Positions 22,834 through 26,831 of a DNA stretch of 26,831 bases are shown here, in pieces; positions within the stretch are counted from its first letter, which is position 1; every line of letters starts with the position of its first letter. The translations under genes were made by a program, and so were the position numbers. The notes beneath the pieces were generated by a model. That model saw only the letters and a list, made by a program, of their open reading frames with translations. It was not told the DNA's origin and searched no databases. The stretch is taken from NCBI GenBank assembly GCA_041917975.1, contig JAYRWN010000079.1:1-26831 (forward strand), in the 5' to 3' direction. This stretch comes from JAYRWN01 sp041917975. GTDB taxonomy: Bacteria > Bacteroidota > Bacteroidia > Chitinophagales > Saprospiraceae.

Positions 22834-24624
22834 ATGTTTTGTTTAAATAATCTTAAAGCCAATTATTGGCTGTCAGTTTTTTTTGTTTTGTTGTTTCCCG
22901 GAGGTGTAGCTGCCCAGGATCAAAAAATTGCGGACAGCCTGGCGTTGATTTACGCCCGCGAAGAGTTAAAAGATACCGCTCAGTTAGAATTACTGCGTCA
23001 CCTGGCTTTTAATGAGTCGAAGAATATAGAGTTGGGTTTACGTTATGCTGAGGAATTAATCGAATTGTCCACAGAGTCTAACAATCATCTCTACCTGTAC
23101 CGGGGCTATCTACAGAAGGGCAACAAATTACGCTTAATGGGGGATTTGGAAAAAGCCCTCGATGCTTACTTTAAATGCGCTGAAGCGGCCCGCAAAGCCA
23201 ACTATCTGACCGGGGAGGCCTCCGCGTACGGGGTCATCGCAGATATTTATTCGGTATCTAAAAACCATACGAACGCCAAGCTCTATTACCAAAGGGCGAT
23301 CACTTATTTGCGGAAGACCAGTGACTCCATTGCCCTGGCTTCAGCCATCCTTAATGCGGGTGATGATTACCTTAATCATCAAATTTTTGATTCGGCCTTC
23401 AGCAATTTTAAAGAAGCAGAGATCATCTTCGACCGCGTTAATTATCCCATTGGGAAAGCCTATGCCCTGGGAAATCTCGGAATGGTGTATTCCAATCAGG
23501 GCTATAATGCCCTGGCTGAACAAAACATTAATGCAGCCATCCGGATCCTGGAGGAATTGGAAGATTATTACCCCATTTGTGTATACCTAATTTCGATGTC
23601 CGACATTTATCGTCAAAAAGGCGATCAGAGCAAGGCACAGAGCTATGCCCAGCGCAGTTTAACTTTAGCCAGGCAATACCAATTGAAAGAACAAATTACT
23701 CAGGCTAACCTCACCCTTTCCGAATTAGCGGAAATGGCCGGGAAATCCGCCGTTGCGTTACAGTATTATAAAGAGCACATTCTGTACCGTGACAGTTTAA
23801 ACGATATTAACACCGTACAAAAACTGGCTGACTTGCGCACCAATTTTGAAGTAGCTCAAAAACAATCGGAAGTAGATCTGCTGCAACAGGGAAAACGTAA
23901 CCAACAAATTATCGTTAGTTCATTAATTATTATTTTAGCCCTAAGCATTATTTTATTAGGCACTTTATTCTGGTATTACCGCACTATTGCACGGGAGAAA
24001 AAAAGATCCGAGTCGCTGTTGTTAAACATTTTGCCGGCAGAAACAGCATTGGAATTAAAACAAAAAGGTCATGTGGATGCAGTGAAATTCGATAAAGTCA
24101 CCGTTTTGTTTACCGATTTTGTGGAATTTTCCAAATCTGCAGAATCCACAGCGCCGGAGCATCTGGTGAAAAGTATTCATTTTTATTTTAAGGGTTTTGA
24201 TGAAATAACCACCAAATATGGTTTGGAAAAAATAAAAACCATCGGTGATGCTTACATGTGTGCCAGTGGTATTCCGGCCAACAGTTACTCCGGAGCCCGC
24301 GAGGTGATTTTAGCCGCCCGGGATATGGTGGATTTTGTGCAAAAAACGCGCGAAAACCACCCGGAAATTATGCCTTTCGAATTGCGTTTGGGAGCCCACA
24401 CTGGACAGGTGGTCGCAGGAATTGCCGGCATTAAAAAATGGCAATACGATATTTGGGGAGATACGGTCAACATCGCTTCGCGAATGGAATCCAATTCCAC
24501 TCCAGGTCGGCTTAACCTTTCACACACGACATATGAGGAAGTTAATGAAGAATTTAGATGTACTTTCCGCGGTGAAATTGAAGTAAAGAATCTCGGGTTA
24601 ATGAGGATGTACTACCTGGATTAA
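22834..24624 (+). CDS. TPR-transmembrane class III adenylate cyclase
   Basis: This 596-residue protein has a signal peptide (about 1-25, FFVLLFPGGVAAQ) and a periplasmic TPR region (about 30-330, units such as YLQKGNKLRLMGDLEKALDA and ALGNLGMVYSNQGYNALAEQ). A membrane helix follows (about 357-382), then a short linker (LLLNILPAETALELKQKG) and a cytosolic cyclase domain (about 415-596). The linker resembles the LLxxxLPxxxxxxL element of signalling helices. The catalytic set is complete: metal-binding D428 (LFTDF) and D472 (TIGDAYM), adenine-contacting K468 and D539 (YDIWGD), and transition-state N546-x3-R550. Lys and Asp at the base-recognition positions predict ATP, not GTP, as substrate. ATG at 22834 is preferred over the TTG at 22831. 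It probably senses a periplasmic signal and makes cAMP. Confidence 0.88.
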   Translation: MFCLNNLKANYWLSVFFVLLFPGGVAAQDQKIADSLALIYAREELKDTAQLELLRHLAFNESKNIELGLRYAEELIELSTESNNHLYLYRGYLQKGNKLRLMGDLEKALDAYFKCAEAARKANYLTGEASAYGVIADIYSVSKNHTNAKLYYQRAITYLRKTSDSIALASAILNAGDDYLNHQIFDSAFSNFKEAEIIFDRVNYPIGKAYALGNLGMVYSNQGYNALAEQNINAAIRILEELEDYYPICVYLISMSDIYRQKGDQSKAQSYAQRSLTLARQYQLKEQITQANLTLSELAEMAGKSAVALQYYKEHILYRDSLNDINTVQKLADLRTNFEVAQKQSEVDLLQQGKRNQQIIVSSLIIILALSIILLGTLFWYYRTIAREKKRSESLLLNILPAETALELKQKGHVDAVKFDKVTVLFTDFVEFSKSAESTAPEHLVKSIHFYFKGFDEITTKYGLEKIKTIGDAYMCASGIPANSYSGAREVILAARDMVDFVQKTRENHPEIMPFELRLGAHTGQVVAGIAGIKKWQYDIWGDTVNIASRMESNSTPGRLNLSHTTYEEVNEEFRCTFRGEIEVKNLGLMRMYYLD

Positions 24625-24705
24625 TAAAATGTATTACCGGTACCAGCAGTGTTTCCTGGCCGGGGCGCGTAACATTACTTACCTTTACCCTAAATAAAAA
24701 ACCCA

Positions 24706-25209
24706 ATGGAATTTCAATTAAGACCCTGGACATCCACCGACTTGCCTGCACTGATTACCTACGCCAACAACTGGAATATTGCTAAAAATCTCACCAACGC
24801 CTTTCCTCATCCCTATACCAAAGAAAACGGGGAGTATTTTATCACCATGGCTACCCAGGCAGAGCCAATCACCATTTTTGCTATTGACGTTCAGGGGGAG
24901 GCCATCGGTGCCGCAGGGTTGCATGTTCAAGCGGATATTTATGAAAAAAACATGGAGCTGGGTTACTGGCTGGCTGAGCCTTTTTGGGGTCAGGGTCTGA
25001 TGACCCGGGTGGTACGCCAGATGGTAGACTATGCCTTTCACACTTTTCCCATCGCCAGAGTTTATGCCCGTCCGTTTGGTAACAATCTCGCTTCCCAAAA
25101 GGTGTTGGAGAAAGCCGGCTTTAATCTTGACGCAAAATTGGTCCAGACCCTCTTTAAAAACGGCGAATTTATTGATGAATATATTTACTCCATCCGCCGC
25201 CCGGCTTAA
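24706..25209 (+). CDS. GNAT acetyltransferase, RimJ/RimL-like
   Basis: This 167-residue protein is a single GNAT domain. It starts FQLRPW (strand 1) with NWNIAKNLTNAFPHPYT typical of the RimJ/RimL/ribosomal-type group. The acetyl-CoA core is LGYWLAEPFWGQGLMTRVV (the Q/R-x-x-G-x-G/A motif is present as GQGLM), and the end carries RPFGNNLASQKVLEKAGF, the conserved motif B. Family members acetylate ribosomal-protein N-termini, other amines or small molecules; the acceptor is unknown. The next gene follows 10 bp after the stop and is probably co-transcribed. Starts at ATG with an A-rich leader. Confidence 0.88.
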   Translation: MEFQLRPWTSTDLPALITYANNWNIAKNLTNAFPHPYTKENGEYFITMATQAEPITIFAIDVQGEAIGAAGLHVQADIYEKNMELGYWLAEPFWGQGLMTRVVRQMVDYAFHTFPIARVYARPFGNNLASQKVLEKAGFNLDAKLVQTLFKNGEFIDEYIYSIRRPA

Positions 25210-25219
25210 TACACACCCT

Positions 25220-25678
25220 GTGCCCAAACCTGACTTGCAGCGCTTTATTACGGCCCAGCAAAACCAACACGCTGCAGCCAGAGCTGAACTATTGCAAGGC
25301 CGCAAACGAGGCCATTGGATGTGGTACATCTTTCCCCAATTGGCCGGTTTGGGACACAGTTCCACCGCACGATATTATGCCTTGTCCGGCCTGGAAGAAG
25401 CCTCCGCATATTATCACCATCCGCTTTTAGGAGTCAGATTGGTGGAGATCTCATCTGTGCTGTTGGCTCTGAACACGCAGCGCATCCGGGACATTTTTGA
25501 CCCGCCGGATGATCTAAAACTGCATTCTTGTATGACACTGTTTGCCGCCATTCCCGGTGCCTCTCCGGTTTTTGTCCAAGTCCTGCAAAAATTTTTTCAA
25601 GGGCGTCCTGATCAGCTAACCCTGGATCTGTTAAAAAAGAGTAGCATCAGGTATCCGGACCAGGATAACCGCGGTTAG
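25220..25678 (+). CDS. DUF1810 family protein
   Basis: This 152-residue protein matches DUF1810 over its whole length: DLQRFITAQ near the start, ELLQGRKRGHWMWYIFPQL (the strongest block), GLGHSSTARYYAL, LEEASAYYHHPLLGVRL, DDLKLHSCMTLF and a final FFQGRPDQLTLDLL. The frame is open much further left, over the GNAT gene, but a GTG at 25220 sits just after that gene's stop and 10 residues before the first family block, so it is the likely start; no in-frame ATG is available. Function of DUF1810 is unknown; the HWMW motif is nearly invariant in the family. It forms an operon with the GNAT gene. Confidence 0.82.
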   Translation: MPKPDLQRFITAQQNQHAAARAELLQGRKRGHWMWYIFPQLAGLGHSSTARYYALSGLEEASAYYHHPLLGVRLVEISSVLLALNTQRIRDIFDPPDDLKLHSCMTLFAAIPGASPVFVQVLQKFFQGRPDQLTLDLLKKSSIRYPDQDNRG

Positions 25679-25789
25679 CCCGAGCACAACGCTGGCGAAT
25701 GAAACCATAACGCCCTAGCCAACAGAAAATTTTTTTCAAAGAAACGCACACGACCACCTAAATATTAAATCCTTATTTATCAAGCCTCT

Positions 25790-25817
25790 ATCCGTATATA
25801 ACCGGTTATAAACGGAT
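25790..25817. promoter_or_regulatory. 28-bp near-perfect palindrome upstream of ssb
   Basis: The left half ATCCGTATATAACC (25790-25803) is the reverse complement of the right half GGTTATAAACGGAT (25804-25817) except for one A-A pair, with no loop, which is the form of a protein-bound operator more than of an RNA hairpin. The TATAACC/GGTTATA core is uninterrupted. A weaker dyad, TATCT-AACC-AGATA (25825-25838), follows. It lies 118 bp before the ssb start and may control ssb; the DUF1810 gene upstream ends at 25678. Confidence 0.55.
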
Positions 25818-25934
25818 TCTTACGTATCTAACCAGATAAGGCACGACAAGCAGGTTCAAGCTGATTTTACTTTGTGTCATCGACATGTCGCACGACGAAA
25901 ATCAAATTTATTAAACAAAAAAATTCAAAACATC

Positions 25935-26279
25935 ATGACAAAGATTAGAAACAAAGTTCAGCTGATTGGTCACTTAGGCCGTGATCCGGAATTGAAAGAA
26001 GTAGGTAACGGACAGAAGATGCTCAAATGTGCTATCGCCATTAATGATTATTATCGCGATGGTAAAGGCGAGATGAAACAAAAGACCTACTGGCACAACC
26101 TGGTTGCCTGGGGGCCTACTGCCGAGAAGATGGCTAAAAAATTACGTAAAGGTTCCGAGCTGGCCGTGGAAGGCCAGCTCGTGAGCCGACAGTTTGAAGC
26201 GCAGGGTCAGAAAAAATATGTCACCGAAGTACTGGTGGACGATTTTATGCGTCTGAGCAAAGAAGAGGCTGCTCTCTAA
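25935..26279 (+). CDS. ssb: Single-stranded DNA-binding protein, short form
   Basis: This 114-residue protein is a bacterial SSB OB-fold domain with the standard blocks: IRNKVQLIGHLGRDPELKEV, KCAIAINDYY, TYWHNLVAWGPTAEKMAKKLRKGSELAVEGQLVSRQF and KYVTEVLVDDFMRL. It binds single-stranded DNA in replication, repair and recombination. It ends KEEAAL and has no Gly/Pro-rich tail and no acidic tip like DDDIPF, which in typical SSBs recruits partner proteins. Short SSBs occur in Bacteroidota, often beside a longer one, so this could be an accessory copy. The ATG at 25935 is chosen because the family starts there; the frame is open upstream. A hairpin follows. Confidence 0.92.
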   Translation: MTKIRNKVQLIGHLGRDPELKEVGNGQKMLKCAIAINDYYRDGKGEMKQKTYWHNLVAWGPTAEKMAKKLRKGSELAVEGQLVSRQFEAQGQKKYVTEVLVDDFMRLSKEEAAL

Positions 26280-26294
26280 TCCACCGATATATCT

Positions 26295-26333
26295 AAGGGT
26301 CCAGGGTACGTTCTCGAAACCCTCTGGACCCTT
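26295..26333 (+). terminator. Hairpin terminator after ssb
   Basis: AAGGGTCCAG (26295-26304) pairs perfectly with CTGGACCCTT (26324-26333), with a possible inner extension GGT/ACC. The loop is about 19 nt. The following bases are AAAACTTT, so the T-run is weak, but the stem is long and GC-rich and sits 16 bp after the stop. Confidence 0.6.
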
Positions 26334-26513
26334 AAAACTTTACCCGGATACCCCAGAGAAATAATTACAACCGGGAAGCGCCGCCCGGTGTCCGGGAATA
26401 ACCTTATTTTGGCCTGGAAATATTTGCGGATATGATAGTTTACCTGAGTGTGCAGAATTAAAATGAAACTACAATTTAAAAAAACCGTTCTTTTGCCTTA
26501 AAGAAATCGCTCC

Positions 26514-26831
26514 ATGGAATGGTCATTAGCTTCAATCTGCGCCCATGCCGGGATCATTGCAGATCATCTCACCGGTCCGGTTACGGCGCCTATTCATTTT
26601 TCCACCACCTACAAATACCAGCCTACGGGTGCCTACCCAACCGGCTATGTGTACAGCCGGGAGAATAATCCCACCAGATATGAACTGGAGCAGGTCTTGA
26701 GCAAACTGGAACGAGGTGCCGCAGCTGCAGCATTCAGCAGTGGTATAGCGGCAGCTCATGCTACCTTCATGAGTTTACATCCAGGCGACCATGTGATCGT
26801 CAGTTACGATGTTTATGCTGGGGTGCGCCAA
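26514..26831 (+). CDS. Cys/Met-metabolism PLP-dependent enzyme, N-terminal part (runs off the right edge)
   Basis: The first 106 residues are present. The sequence matches the cystathionine gamma-synthase/lyase family: CAHAG at 9-13, PVTAPIHFSTTY (22-33), YSRENNPTR (47-55, with the substrate/PLP phosphate Tyr and Arg of the neighbouring subunit), LEQVLSKLERG and AFSSGIAA (73-80), the SSG motif that holds the PLP phosphate. The chain is cut before the PLP-binding lysine. The enzyme could be cystathionine beta- or gamma-lyase, cystathionine gamma-synthase or methionine gamma-lyase; N-terminal sequence cannot decide. The ATG at 26514 is chosen by alignment to the family start. The gap after ssb (26334-26513) shows no other feature. 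Confidence 0.85.
   Translation, partial: MEWSLASICAHAGIIADHLTGPVTAPIHFSTTYKYQPTGAYPTGYVYSRENNPTRYELEQVLSKLERGAAAAAFSSGIAAAHATFMSLHPGDHVIVSYDVYAGVRQ

Noticed and set aside
25031..25219. 5' extension of the DUF1810 frame through the GNAT gene
   Set aside because: The family homology starts only near 25230 and the extension duplicates GNAT coding sequence in another frame; GTG at 25220 is more plausible.
24718..25365. Minus-strand 215-residue open frame across GNAT and DUF1810 genes
   Set aside because: Antisense to two recognised families, with no motif of its own.

Overview
The window looks like a chromosomal segment of a Bacteroidota bacterium, possibly from the Saprospiria, Chitinophagia or Cytophagia, though the class is uncertain. 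The signs are -7 boxes of the TAnnTTTG type, start codons without Shine-Dalgarno sequences but with A-rich leaders, many signal peptides and lipoboxes, and family content typical of the phylum. That content includes a solitary MCE/MlaD protein, a very large BNR/sortilin-like protein, DinB-like and DUF1761 proteins, and a short SSB. No rRNA, tRNA or CRISPR array was seen.

Region 1 (1-7300). A minus-strand sulfatase runs off the left edge. Divergent from it are an MCE/MlaD-type lipid-transport protein, three tandem paralogous VanZ-like membrane proteins, and an STT3/AglB-like oligosaccharyltransferase whose start overlaps the third VanZ-like gene. The VanZ-like/STT3 block is the most intriguing gene group, a probable membrane glycan-handling operon. 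A hairpin terminator separates it from the next genes.

Region 2 (7300-15700). This holds a small basic secreted protein on the minus strand, an operon-like pair (outer-membrane barrel-like protein plus a serine beta-lactamase/DD-peptidase lipoprotein), and a decayed outer-membrane protein gene. A DinB-like secreted protein follows, divergent from a 1070-residue BNR/sortilin-like exported protein. Last is a Tat-exported GH5 glycosidase, convergent with the BNR gene across a 13-bp tandem repeat.

Region 3 (15700-20570). Small accessory genes follow: an unknown short ORF behind a consensus Bacteroidota promoter, a cupin, an AraC regulator, a DUF1761 membrane protein, a DUF4287/DUF5655 protein and a TolB-like propeller lipoprotein. 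An IS200/IS605-type Y1 transposase is bracketed by two kinds of short palindromic repeat, ATCCCGTAGGGAT on its upstream side and ATGCYGTAGGCAT on its downstream side.

Region 4 (20560-26831). A secreted sugar-isomerase-like TIM barrel fused to an NTF2/SnoaL-like domain ends inside one of the transposase-linked repeats. Next come two copies of an unrecognised 113-residue protein. The second lies 8 bp upstream of a TPR-transmembrane-class III adenylate cyclase and behind a perfect 15-bp inverted repeat. The window ends with a GNAT acetyltransferase, a DUF1810 protein, a short SSB preceded by a 28-bp near-perfect palindrome, and the start of a Cys/Met-metabolism PLP enzyme.
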